A stretch of 64,000 nucleotides of DNA from Vespa crabro (lineage: Eukaryota; Arthropoda; Insecta; Hymenoptera; Vespidae), in NCBI RefSeq assembly GCF_910589235.1, contig NC_060969.1:303501-367500 (forward strand). The letters run 5' to 3'. The notes under the pieces are model-generated. The model was given only the letters and a program-made list of their open reading frames with translations, ran no database searches and was not told where the DNA came from. How positions within the stretch are numbered: the first letter of the stretch is position 1; the number at the start of each line of letters is the position of its first letter. Positions 26,481 through 39,618 of this stretch are shown here, in pieces. The position numbers and the translations under genes were made by a program.

Positions 26481-27202
26481 GAGGAATAAACGATAAGTCA
26501 ATGGCATATAGTTAAAGTATACATATACATATGTATAATCTGTAATAATTAAATGCAGATTGGAAAGACGATGAAAAAAAAAAAATTCAGAAAATCTGCG
26601 AATCTTTCGAAATCTTTTAATTAATTAAAATATTCTTTAATATGTAAAAAATTTATTTATTTATTTTCTTTTTTTTTAATACAATAAATAATTTATATAC
26701 AATTATCACTTCTTAACAATATATTACAAATACGTAACGTTTTAACGAATGTAATATTTATATTATTATTCTTTACAATGATTGGTAAATATTAACTGTC
26801 AATGTTTTAAATATTATCTTAAGAAAAAATTGTATTAGTGATAGCGTTAAACTTTCGTCATCCTCTTGATAATTATATCCGTACATCTGCACTCCAAAAT
26901 GACATATAAGAAGATAACGGTTGCAAGTTCACCGTTTTTCAGGTTTTAGATCATTCGGTTTTTCTAAGTAGAATTCACGAAACACAAAATGTCATGACAG
27001 CAAGAGATACACCGCAAGTACTTACTCATAAGTAAGTATCTTTCGCCGTAGCGAAGCATCTTGGAAGATTTTTGTTTTTAATGCTTCAACCAGAAATGCT
27101 ATTTAATTCGTAATATTTCTCAGATTTAAAGATAAATCGTTTCGAGAATAAAAAATAAATTACGTATAATCGAGAAAAGCATTTTCATTTTTATATCCAA
27201 TT

Positions 27203-28188
27203 TCAAGAGTACAAGCTGTATAAAAGTAATTCTATAAAAGAAAACGGGCAAGGATACTCGATGTGACAATCCGTATCTTTTCGATAAGCTATATCGTAAC
27301 AATCATTTTCTTCTACGTCTTCGGAATTGCTGTAACGAGATTTTCATTAAAAAGAACCGAAAATAAAGGAAACGAAGCCATTTAAAAAGCGTACCTAAGG
27401 ATTACTTTCAACGCTTTTTCCACCAACGACAAGCCTGGTTGATTCAGAATCGAGGCAGTCTCACAAATAGCTCTAAGAACGCATTGACGGCCAGGGAGAT
27501 TTTGACTGAAAAGAGTTATTCCTCTTTTCATATGCGAACGCTTTCATCGTTGATTTTTTATGAGTTTCAAACGTTCCGAGGAGATTAAATTAAAGTCGCA
27601 GTAAATGAAAATAATAAGTTACAAAGGTCTTTCACGTACGTACCTGTTTAATGCCATTTCGAAATTACTGTAAATCTCTCGTCTGTGACGTCGCTTTATA
27701 ATCCATGGCTTTCTGTATAAATTCTTTCGAAAATTTTCTTGACTTGGTATTGGCCATATCACATCGAATTCATATATCATGTTCCAATTTGGTGGTTCTT
27801 TAACCATAATAGCTTTCAACATAGCCAAGGTCGTCTGTGAATGAAAAAAACAAAAAAAGAAAAAGAAAAATACTCGAGTAAATTCGTTTAAGAAAAGCCA
27901 AATGTTTCACTCTACCATGCGAACTCTTTAACCTCTCAATCTATCTAATTAAGATCTACACATTGGCTCAGCTTTAATGTTTTCCACTTTGAACCGATAA
28001 ATCTCGTAGGAACTCACCACGAAAGCGCTGCCCTTTGGAAAGACAAGAGATCGTCTTCTTCTAACAAAGATCTCTCCTGAACTGTGACCCCTGACACCAA
28101 AGTCAGTGTCATTACGATGACACAGAGATACCCCAAGGACAACGTCCGGTAATTCCATCAGTATCAAAACGAGCCATGGTGCCCTCAT
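27203..28188 (-). CDS. DM4/DM12 family secreted protein (gene 3), complete and compact
   Basis: Four minus-strand exons: 28018-28188, 27644-27834, 27395-27505, 27203-27329. Introns are 183, 138 and 65 nt, GT-AG, phases 0, 2, 2; the product is 199 aa. I chose the Met at 28188 because it opens a signal peptide (MRAPWLVLILMELPDVVLGV); an in-frame Met 20 codons upstream would add a poly-Lys leader. RRRR at 43-46 precedes SLVFPKGSAFV. Exon 2 holds the core (NWNMIYEFDVIWPIP) and the second basic cluster KRRHRREIYSNFE. Exon 3 has C129-x5-C135 (CVLRAIC). The last exon has C179-x5-C185, one residue shorter than in the other copies, and ends soon after in a hydrophobic tail (FSFIELLLYSLYS). There is a possible glycosylation site at N26-D-T. 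Function is unknown. Confidence 0.9.
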
Positions 28189-31100
28189 TTCTTGGTTGAA
28201 CGATTTCTTCTTTCCTTTCTTTTTTTTTTCTTTTTCGTTTTTCACCACAAAATCTTCTTTTTATTACTTTATTTTGAGCAGACCATTTTCTTATTTGACA
28301 AATTTATTTATTTTCTCTATTTCTTTTTCCAATATATTCTCGTACGAGACAAAATGAAAAACTGTTTTTATTTTTTTTTTTCAATGTGTCTAAAACAACA
28401 TCCTTTATGGTTAACGCCACGAACCAGTCACCATGTAAGGTTCAAAGACTCGAAGAAGTCGAAACGGTGCTTTACTCGCGTCGTCTTTTGCCTCACATGG
28501 AGACGTGCCACGTGTGTTTGATGTACGAGTTATCGTTCCGAACTGCTGGAACGATCACTTCGGTTACATTCTTGACTCTTCTTCGACTTGCCCAAGGCGA
28601 GAAAGACTTGAAAAATAAGAAAAAATAAACTACGATGTGTCCCCGACTTTTCAAACATACCATGATTGTTCGTTATTTCTTTCTTTTCTTTGCCTTTCGG
28701 TTCCATTGTTTCATTTTTTTTTCTTTTTCTTCAATCGAAACTCAACGACTATCTCGATGATCTTCGTACATCATTATAATGATACGTTTTACATATTTCA
28801 TTCAGGAAAGATTTTATTAAAATATTTTATTATGATAAAAGATTATGTTGTAAAATGAATAATTATTAAAATAAAAAGCCATTAGATCGACCTCGTTGTA
28901 AAAGTAAATCGTTAAGTTCATAGGCACGAATATAGTCTTACTTGTAATAAGGTAAACGGATGTTCGGCTTCCTCTTCTTCGCAACATTTATACCAGACAC
29001 ACGCGTGGGAGCTCGCAAAACAGTCTACTTTGAGTTTCGAATTATCGCTAAACGATACACAGAAAATTACAGGGCAACGTTGAAGTCAAGCCCAGCGATT
29101 TTACTTCACGACCGTCTTTTTTACTCATAAAAAGCCTTTCCAAGAAGAAAGTAATTGTGCTTGTTTTAATTGCAATCAATTCTAATTAGTTTTAGCATCG
29201 TTTTATTGTATACGTAATTATGCGGATGAGTACGTAAGAGTTTCTTTTTATTTCGTCAAGCAAATTAATCGAATTTTCAAGCATTCATTTAACTTCATTT
29301 AATTGTTTTCTTAGAATATTAATTATTATATTGAATATATATATTGAATATAATTAATAATATAATTAATAATATAATAATATAATTATTATATTGAATA
29401 TATATTAGATATATGTTACGTTTTATTATATCTTGTAGCTTTCTTCCTTTCATCCTATCCCCGCATATGCGCTCCCACCATTTCAAATTTGTTCAAATTT
29501 CCTTTTCTTTTAACTTTTTTTATTCTTGCTTTAACAAGAAACGCTATAAATAGATATATATATCAACTATAGAGTTTAGAATTCAAAAAATATAATAAAC
29601 AAGAATATACAAAGAAATACAACGAGTCACATTTAATTTTACATGAAACTTTTTAAAAAGAACTTATTACTTTCGAAAATCAATCTGTCAGTTCGCAACA
29701 CGTATCATCAGAAAAATACACGTAAAAATCATTCTATTCTTTTTCTTTTCTTCGTATAATCTTGGGAAATCTCAACGAGAAAGCTTTGACTTCGCCATCT
29801 TCTCTCATGTATAGACATATTCGTATTTACATCAACAGATAGCATTTAAATCTTTCAAATCTCTAAAAATATATTCAAAGATCAAAACCTACTTCACGTT
29901 ATCCAATCTTAAAAAGTCCTGCTTTGGATGCACTCTAACCATTTACGTGGCTTCTCTTCCGAAAGGTAATTTTATCCTGGACTACTCTCTTTCTTTTTTC
30001 TCTTTTCTTATTCTACTTTTTTCTCCTCCTCCTCATTTTTTCTTTTTTTTTTCGTCGAGTAGACGTGACAAGCCTGCCAGAATCTATTCTCTTGAATGCT
30101 GCCAAAAGAACGAACAATTTATTCAACGTTCACTAAGAAATCCGGTTTTACCAAGAAATCATCATGTGTCAAATGAAAAAAAAAATGATTACATATATAC
30201 TTAATGAAATTAATTCAAAAAATAAAAGAATTGCGAAGGATTTAAAGGAAAAAAAAAAGAAAATTATCTAACTGCTGTTCGTTTAATATTGTTAACAACG
30301 AGAATGAACTTTACTTGTTTATCTAGTAGATATTTCCCATACGTAAGGAAAATTTATATCGAGGAAACATCGTACGTTATTTCAACGGAATAGTATTACA
30401 ATAATAGTTCATACTAGCGGAATAATATATCCTATATCTTCTCCCTTCATGTATGGTCTTCCGGGGTTTGTCATCATGCATGTGTATTTTCACTGGATGC
30501 ACTTCTCCACACATTCATACTCGCGTATAGATACATGCATTTACGTACGCATGGCGTGTAACCAGGAGCATACGATACATCGACGTAAATATGTTGCTGT
30601 AATACTATTCATCTAGGTAGAGGCCATCAACTGTAGGAGAGAGAAGGAGAGAGAGAAAGGGTTTCTACTGCGCATCATTAACGCAAATCGCCCTGTTCTC
30701 TTAATTCGTCTTTTATATAATATAACAATTTTTATATAATAGTTTAAAAACTATTTCTATGGGTATTATCTTTTTACTTTAAAATAAACAATACTTATTC
30801 AAGCGTATTTTCATATTATCGGACTAATCGTATCGATACTAATTCGTAGAATTCAACACTATCGTCATAATCTGTATTAATAGTAGTATAGGTTTCATCA
30901 TTGTCATCATGATCATCGTTATTATTATTATTACCATCGTTAATATCATTATCCTAATCATTGCTATGTAAAATTGCAACTTAAATAGGTTCAAGGACGT
31001 ATCCTTTCCGTCTTTGTATTTACATTTCTTCAGATCCTTTTTATTTCTTCGTTTAAAGATCTTGATAAATGTATCATAATTACTAAGCTTGTAAAAATGC

Positions 31101-31395
31101 AAAATGTGCAGTAAAACAACATATAGAGAAGACATTATTTACATTTAATTGCTTTATAATATTCCAAAACATCATATTATTTATTTATCATCCATTTAGA
31201 ACATTGCAATTGAAAATTTTATTTTTTGCTTAATGTCTATGTTTATTTACTTGAAATAAATCGAGTCATTATCTTGAAGTTTAATAACAATAATTGTATT
31301 GCGTTTAATTTAATCGAAATTATGAAAATCGATCATTGAAAAAGAATAACATGCATTATTACACGAAGTCATTTATATAGTTTGTACATATACAG

Positions 31396-31402
<7 letters not shown>

Positions 31403-31444
<42 letters not shown>
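31403..31444. repeat. (TA)n microsatellite
   Basis: A pure TA run of about 42 bp. Confidence 0.95.
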
Positions 31445-31446
<2 letters not shown>

Positions 31447-31596
31447 GTATATTAGCTACTTATTTAGACATTAATTAGTAAAATTTTTACGTCATACTAT
31501 CAAGCCATTTTTTTAAGAACGACATTATCATGTGAATTTACGATAAATGTATCGGTAAAATATCATACGAAATATCATATATAGAGCATATGTAGT

Positions 31597-31748
31597 GTTG
31601 GGATACATAACGTGAAGATACTAGAGCACTCAGACGATATGCAATAAAAAGTGCATTAAACTCTGACAGCATGAATGTTTATTATATAGTTCAACGAGGA
31701 CGTAGAAGTGGATGTACTAGTTCTATGTGTCTACTATCCCTAATACTA
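31597..31748 (+). mobile_element. Possible solo LTR or retroelement remnant
   Basis: The segment starts TGTTGGGATAC and ends near TCCCTAATACT, giving imperfect TG.../inverted ends of the kind seen in copia-type LTRs, with an internal AATAAA near 31642. No clear target-site duplication and no second copy in the window were found. This is a pattern-based suggestion only. Confidence 0.3.
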
Positions 31749-32145
31749 TATACCCGTATTATAAAAGTAAAAAGAAACATAAGAATGAATAAATAAAATG
31801 TTACTATTCTTCTTTGATCTTTTGACAACCTATTAAATATCGTATTAAATGGTATATAAATATTTGTTAAGTTAAATTGATTAATATAACGACGAATAAT
31901 TTAATTGATCTAGATTTATTACGTTAATTTCGTTAATGAGCTGCCAAGTTTTGATGAAGTATGATAGGATGGAAGATGTGGTATGTACTTGGCCACAGAA
32001 ATGCAGCATTAACTAAAGCGGTTTCCGAGCTTCTCTAGAGGAAGTCTAACATAGTTGATGCCTGAGTACTCATAAAGGCGATTTTCCGGAAGAAAAATTT
32101 ATCGATGTATGAGTAAATTAAGGAAGAAGATTCATCCGTGTTGTT

Positions 32146-35100
32146 TCAAAAAACGTCTGGACATTTTGCTATATATTCGTTGCAATTTTCTTTCTTCCAA
32201 TGGGCTTCCTCGTATTCTGTCATTGGATCAAGCTCGTAGAAACCATCGGGTAATCTATAATTTAAATAATTTATCATTTTTCATCGTATAAACATTGTTA
32301 AATGTCTTAATAAACGTTATAAACGTTACAATTAATTAATGAAATTATTTAATGAATAAGATCGTGCAATTACTTACTGCAATTCTGAATTGAATTATAT
32401 TATATAATTAAAATAGAAATTTCAAATCGTTAGAACCAAACGCTTAATGATTAGCTAGTTACTTGACTAGCCATTGATTTTCTTATCTACCGTTCGATAT
32501 GCTTTTCTTGTTAATGACCTATCCCATTGGACGATGCTAATCTTAGCCGTTCTAAACTTCAACATTGTCCTATGAACTATAATAGATCACGAAAAGTTCG
32601 AGTTTAGGGTTAATAGAAGGATCGTTTGCTCGCCTAACTCGCAAGAATTCAAAGATATCGATCGGTATGTTGCTTGCTCAAGAAGATATAACGAAGATGT
32701 ATTCTGTTATACAAATGCATGATATGTATTATAATTTATAATCAATATTTAAATTATATTAACTCCCTTGAGATCATATTTTCTTTGTATATGAATACAG
32801 TACTTATTTACATATTTTTCATACATACATAATATATATCTTTTACGTTACTTATTTATATACACATACATATTTTTTATTGAATGATGCTAAACGTATA
32901 TTACTGAACAAACTCATGAAAATTAAACAGATATTATTTTATTATCGTTTATATATTCAAAAATAATATTTTTTTTTAATTAAAAAAAATGATAATTCAT
33001 TATGTTTATTTCTCTCTCTCTCTCTCTCTCTTTCTTTCTCTCTCTTATTATTATATTACTGCAAAAATTTGAAAGATACTAAAGAAAATAATGAGAATAA
33101 ATTTAACAAAAATAAAAAAAAGAAGAAAAAAAGAATTACGAGAAATAATAAATTATTGTATTAACAAAATATTTCTGTAATACTTGTCATGAATATATAT
33201 ATGAAGCTCGACAGACGAAAAATAAATTGACTACGTAAAATGACTACGTAGGAACGTTTTCTTCTGGGAAATCCAGAACGAAGTAGAACGTAAAGGCAAC
33301 GTAAATACAAGCCAAGATTCTTGTCTACTTTGTAAAAGGAAGCACATTGGTGCTTGTCAGGATCGAAATTGGTTCAACGTGTTTAACACTTGAGATTCAT
33401 CGTTTAAAGGAACGAATTACTTTGGTACGGGAATTATACTACAAACTTCGATAAGGGGTTTCTATTGAAAACGAGTCGAGCAATCTCTCGTTAATCGATT
33501 CTGGAATCTCTTCCAATAGACAAGAATAACTATCTATGTATTTGAAAGCGTTAAGCCTATTCCAATATAGTTTTTTAGTAAAATAAAAAACAAATCAGTA
33601 GAATTTCAAATATAAGAGCAAAGTAAATTCTGTTGGATATAAAAACGGTCACTTGTGAAGTTACTCGAACAAAATTTGATAGAACGACTGTTTATTCTTA
33701 AACGTAACATCGAATGGACCAGAATTGTATTCGAACGATCGGATTTTGTGTCCTTGTAAACTTTTCAGAGATCAACTTCTACACACAACTTCCTGCTTCT
33801 AACATTTATCGATACTTCCTCGTAGAATTTAATTTCTCTTTCTTTCTTTCTTTCTCTCTTTCTTTAAAGATCAGCATCGAAGAAGTTGGCTTTCAAAGCA
33901 ACGTCAAAAGTTACCAAGGGAAATTCTTTGGCCCTAGTGAAAATGTTTCGAACAACGTTTCGAAGACGAAAACTTTTCAGTTGGTGCTTGTCAAAGAAGA
34001 AAGAAACGAGAAAAGTGATAGGAACGTTAAAAGTGCTACGTCATCTTCTCGATCTTATGAATAATATTAACATTTTGTTAAAATAAAATAGTGAAGATAA
34101 CCTCTCCTTTGACTTTTTAACCCTTTTTCTTTTAAGTCGAAGATTTTCTCAAATTTTCTATGCCCTCGAGCTTCCTAATAGCCTTTTTGCTGTGGTTAAC
34201 GTTTATCTATATCCTATTCATCACTATACGCGTCCTTTGAAATCTTTCAGAAAAGATAATTTGTAATTTATATTCTTGAAATATATGTATAGGATAGATA
34301 TTTAAATGAATGTATGCGCATATATACATAAGTGTCACGTTGCTCGCATATTTTTAATAAAATGTATGAATTTTTTATTTTTTTTATTTTTTTTTATTTG
34401 TAAGGATCTTGCTTCCAATTTATTAGATAAAACGTTTTTAAAAGTTTCGATTGGTACGTTTTAATGCGTTACATTGACTTTAACTAAAATCTTAATATAC
34501 ATAAGTAAAGTACACACATTAAGATAAATACAATTTTTTACGTTTATATAGTATTACCTGCAAATTGTAAAAAAAAAAAGAAAAATAACAAACTACGATA
34601 ATTTTTATCATTTTGACGTCGACCAGGTATTTATAAAACGTTATTAACGATTTTACAGATCGACACTCGAGATTTTATAGATCAATGATTTTTACAGATT
34701 TTATAGATCGTGATAAAATTATTTTCATTCGTTTAATCGCGAATACTTACGTGAAAATTGTATGTAGGATTTCTTCAAGGAAGGTACCTTTGCCAATCAT
34801 CTCTCTATCCCTTTTAGAAGCCTTGCAAATAGCTTTGAGAACGCAAGCCTTGCCATCTTTACCCTGACTAAAGCCAAACAAATAAATATTATTCGTGAAA
34901 ATATTATCTACACATGTATAAATAAAGTTATTTCATGCGCCTATTAACAAAAATGGGTACCACGAAATTTACTATTTATCCTCATAATATTCAGATTTTA
35001 ATACAAACAAATTTTTCGATAAACTTCGTTGTCTTCGTCTGACGTAAGAGAAAAGAAGAAAATCAAATAAGATTGCTTATATTCCCGAAGATATTAAGGA

Positions 35101-35285
35101 CGAGGGGAACTCGCTTCTCGTTAACCCTGAAAGGAAGGAAGGAAGGAAGGAAGGAAGGAAGGAAGGAAGGAAGGAAGGAAGGAAAGGAGAGAAGTCACAC
35201 GACGTGACTTGCGATACACGTTAAATAGTGCACGTACACACATAGAGTGAGTCTGTGTATGAAAGAAAGAGACAGAGGCAGACAC

Positions 35286-35331
<46 letters not shown>

Positions 35332-35456
35332 GATACGACGGTGTCGTTTGTAACTATCATCCTCGTTATCGGCCGTCAGTTTCGCCAAGAGTCTACGGTC
35401 TATTCATTAACTTGGCGATAATGCCGGCTAGAACGTTGATATCAGGACTCTCTCTC

Positions 35457-35510
<54 letters not shown>

Positions 35511-37701
35511 TAGTGTCACTGCTACAGAATATTCCCTTAGCCTTCTAAAGGGCCTTGCAACGTGCTATTCAAACAACTCAGAATTCCAACGATCCCCAAA
35601 GCAATAGCCGGCTGTTAGTATCGTAACATATAACAATATAATATTATATCATCTATCTCGATATATACAATATTATTATAAAACTGAAAGTAAAGCTTGT
35701 CTTAATAAATAATATCCAAAGTAGTTGTCAAATCGATTTCTTTAAATAATAGTTGAATCATCAGAAAATAAGATTTAACACAAAAGATATGTACTGTATA
35801 GATGAATGAAAATAATCAAGGATGTAGATTTTACTATATCCATGATTTTCTCGTGAAACAATATTCTTGAAAAAAAAAAAATGAGAAAAAGATAAAATCG
35901 AGTGTTCTTTAATAAAAAAAAAAAAAAAATGATAATAATTCATATTCACAAATTTTTCTTTAATAAATAATATAAACGAATTCCCTGTATAATGATGACT
36001 TATGTAAATATTTATTTACCTATCTCTCTTTGTTCTTTATCTCTCTTTACAATATTGTATTATTTTATTTTTTCTTTCAAAAGAAAGATGATTTGTTTCA
36101 TGACATGAAAGAGGATACATGGTCTAAAGAGAAAGTAAAGAGAAAGTAAGAGAGGGGAAGAAAGAGATAGAGAGAAAAAGAGAGAGAAAGAGAGGAATGA
36201 ACGATCCTTTTGCGACCTCTTAATCCCATACACGTACCAATTCTTAGCTTTAGCAAATGCTTCTTTATAAAGGGCACTCGAGCGCATTAATTGATCGGTA
36301 CGAGCATTCGAATAATGCCTTCTCCTGACTATTGTCGAGGGTTCTTTTCTTCCCATCTTACTGCTCTCCCTTCTCATCTATAACCTTTTTGGACCTTTAC
36401 TCTTCTTTTTCTATACCTTCGAGAATTCGTTCCACATATCTCTCTCTCTCTCTATATATATATATATGTATATATAGAAAAGAGAAAGCTAAAAAAAGAG
36501 AAAGAAAGCTAAAATTTTCGTCAAGTGCGCCAAAATCGCTCTCATGAGCTTTCTATCCCCCCCTTTCTCTCTCACTCTTTCTCTCTTTTTCTCTTTATCC
36601 ATGCAAGCAGGTACCTGATAGTTCACTCTTACCGAAGTATCGTTGTTCAAGATGGAAGGGTACAATGGCTTCGAGCAGTCGACCTTTTGCTTTTCGACTC
36701 ACCTCTTGTCATTTTCTTCTCGTCATGAAAGCTAAGCAAAAGAAGAAGAAAAAGAAATTGTGGAGGAATAAGAAGAAGAGGAAGAAGAAGAGGAAGAAGA
36801 CACTTTTCGAAGCTTGGCAAATGGTAACGTTGAGCTGACGAAAAAAGTAAAGTAAAAAAAGGAAAGAAAAAAGACTAAGTATCACGTATACCAAACATGG
36901 TTCTTTTTTTTATGTCATCAGGAGAGGAAAAAAAATGAGTAAGGTCGTTGTACGGTCGTCATCTTGTTGTTTTTATTCTCTTTACTACTTATATTACTCG
37001 AATAGTAAGAATAGGAAAGAAAAGTGATTCACGCGTTCGACGCTCGTTATCCTACGACGAAGATGAAGAAGAGAAAAAGGAAAAGGAAGAAGAAGAAGAA
37101 GAAGAAGGAGAAAACGAAACCTTTCGAAGATTCGTGGCGTCGGAATCGTGATGCATTGAACTGACGAAAGATGAAAAAAAAAAGATAAAAAGAAAGAAGA
37201 AAAAGGACAAAAAACATCTCACGTACGGAAAAAAAAATTGCTTTTTTCGTGTCTCCCCAGGAGAGAAAAAATTAATGTGATCGTAGCGTATGTCGTTGCC
37301 TTGTTGTGTCGTCGTTGTTCTTTTTCCTTTTCTCTGTTTTCTCTTTTCTTTTTTTTTTTTCTTCTTTTCTTTTCACGACTTATATTACACTGAAAGCGAG
37401 TGTAAAGGATGAAGGAAAGGAAAGAGATTCACGCGTTCGACACTCGTTATCGTACGGCCTCTTTGAAATGAGCGAAGCGACTTGTGTTGGTTTTTTTTTT
37501 TTCGTATTTTTTTCGTTTTTCCTTTTATTATTTTTCTTTTTTAAACGACCATCTTAAGATTCCAACTTCGTCGCTGAATCTCTCATTAAAAGGCTTCGGA
37601 TACTCGGATGCCTTTAGCATCGATATCATGGAGATTATTTTCTTTTTGTCGCTCATTGCTTTCTCTGCTTTTTGCCGAATTTATCGAAAAATAAGACAGA
37701 C

Positions 37702-37767
<66 letters not shown>

Positions 37768-38372
37768 AAAAGGAAAGAGACCGATAATTGTTTCAATACA
37801 AGGAAACCCTAGCTTAATTAAATAAAATCGATTGTACGATAACGATAAGAAAGAACAATTTTTATAAAAAAAAAAAAAAAAAAAGCAACAAAAAGAAAAA
37901 TATTTACTTAACGACTCGCTATTTTTATCTTATTTTTCGCTTTGTTTTGCATTTTTAAATTATTTGTAAAAACAATTGATCGATTTTTCGTAAAAAGAAA
38001 CTTCACATTCATTTTTCGTTTAATTCGCGAAGTTCCACCCATCCTAGGTGCCGTCTAATCCAACGGATTTACAAATGTAATTCCGTGAAACGTTTGCACC
38101 TCGTAATATGTATTACGCGGTAATTACAGTTACCTTGTCGTTATTTTCCATGCATACGAGCACTCGTATGCTAGGCATATTACGGAAAGGCAAGCCACTT
38201 TTTATCGTGGTTTTTTTCGTTAAATTGCACACATACATACAAACATATATACGTATTAGTACATATCTATATAGAACATGCAATGCAAATAAGAGGAAAG
38301 CGTCGGGGCATTATGACAGAACTTCTCGAAGTACGAATAAAAATAATTATATATGATCTTTCTCTCTTTCTC

Positions 38373-38433
<61 letters not shown>

Positions 38434-38779
38434 AATAATCAGAGAATAGGTAATACCAGAAAAAATATGTCGAGTAACTTTTTATAAAATCGAGTTAACC
38501 AACCTTTAACGTGCATTATCATTGACAATTGTCAGAATTCATAATAATCGTAATATTGATTTTAAACGGAGTTCAATATTCGATAGATGTAATTTGCTTC
38601 CCGCGATGATAAGATACTTAAAAAGAAAGAAAAAAAACGATATAATTAAAAAGAGAGAGAGAGAGAGAGAGAAATATATAGCTTCCAATAAATTGTCCAA
38701 TAATGTGGACAGTGCCAATGACACGCAGGTATCGAATAGACACGCGCATCACCCACCCCCTCTTTCTCTTCTTTTCTCA

Positions 38780-38839
<60 letters not shown>

Positions 38840-39338
38840 GTCACTCTCTCTCTTCCTCTCTTTGTCGCCTTTCCTCTTTCCCTCGCTCTGTGCATGTCAC
38901 TCACGTTTTCAGCATTAGTTCCACTTTGCGGTACAACTCCCTTCTGCTTCGACGATGATAAACCTCGGCTGGCTTCCTGTACAATACGGTATTTCTATGA
39001 GGAAGCTCCCATGCCAGTCCGGCCGTAACACCAACGGTAAACATTCCTTGAGGCTTCGAGTACGTGCTGATGGTCATGCAGTATACCAACTGTATATATG
39101 TATGTGGATATGAAATACCAAAAAGAGAAAAGAAAAGAGAATGTTATACTAAATCGATTAGTCAAATGGAGTTATTACAAAGAAAGTTTTTCTATGTAAA
39201 TATCTAACGAAATTAGATTTCTATCTGTTGTTTTTCTTTGTTAAGACAGTTTTTATTTCCATAAGAAATGTTTTCCATTTTTTCAAAGATAGAAAGAAAG
39301 GGAGAGAGAGAGAGAGAGAGGGAAAGGGAGAGGGAGAA

Positions 39339-39373
<35 letters not shown>

Positions 39374-39579
39374 AAGAGAGAGATATCCATTCCGATTGCA
39401 TTGTTTTCAAAAAACAATCTTACCTATATTGTAGCCCGAGTCACGAAGTTATTTACCGACGTTCGAATCGATTGCTTGTCTTACGCGCGAAGTTTACTCG
39501 ATCATCGAATCGCTTGAAATATTGAAACGAGATAGCTCCGAGGGGAAAGTCTTTTCTCCATTCGATGGTTCTTTTTCTC

Positions 39580-39618
<39 letters not shown>

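Larger units (their letters stand above)
20103..27202. other. Intergenic region between genes 2 and 3
   Basis: About 7.1 kb upstream of gene 2 and downstream of gene 3. It is dense in GA, TC and TA microsatellites. A non-repetitive open frame on + at 26201-26410 (MARTLDRDYKLRNG...) has moderate complexity but no recognisable homology or splice signals. The stretch 23480-23900 is non-repetitive with no assignable exon. Confidence 0.6.
28189..32145. other. Intergenic region between genes 3 and 4
   Basis: About 4 kb. A + strand frame at 28386-28628 has non-repetitive composition but no recognised homology; lying just upstream of gene 3, it may be promoter or untranslated leader sequence read in a chance frame. 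The rest is AT-rich with a (TA)n run at 31403-31444 and a possible LTR-like segment at 31597-31748. Confidence 0.55.
34868..38904 (-). other. Intron 2 of gene 4 (4.0 kb)
   Basis: A microsatellite-dense intron. A minus-strand frame at 36216-36377 (MRRESSKMGRKEPS...) is bounded by an AG and a GTACGTG donor-like site but has no family signature. Stretches at 36740-37140 and 37190-37560 are homopurine/homopyrimidine low complexity. Confidence 0.6.

Noticed and set aside
36590..36700. Minus-strand frame ending SVRVNYQ before GTACCTG, considered as an extra DM4/DM12 exon 1
   Set aside because: No signal peptide, no basic site and no F-P-x-G motif; the surrounding introns belong to gene 4.
38522..39028. 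+ strand 168-codon frame
   Set aside because: Mostly (TC)n translation plus antisense of exon 2 of gene 4.
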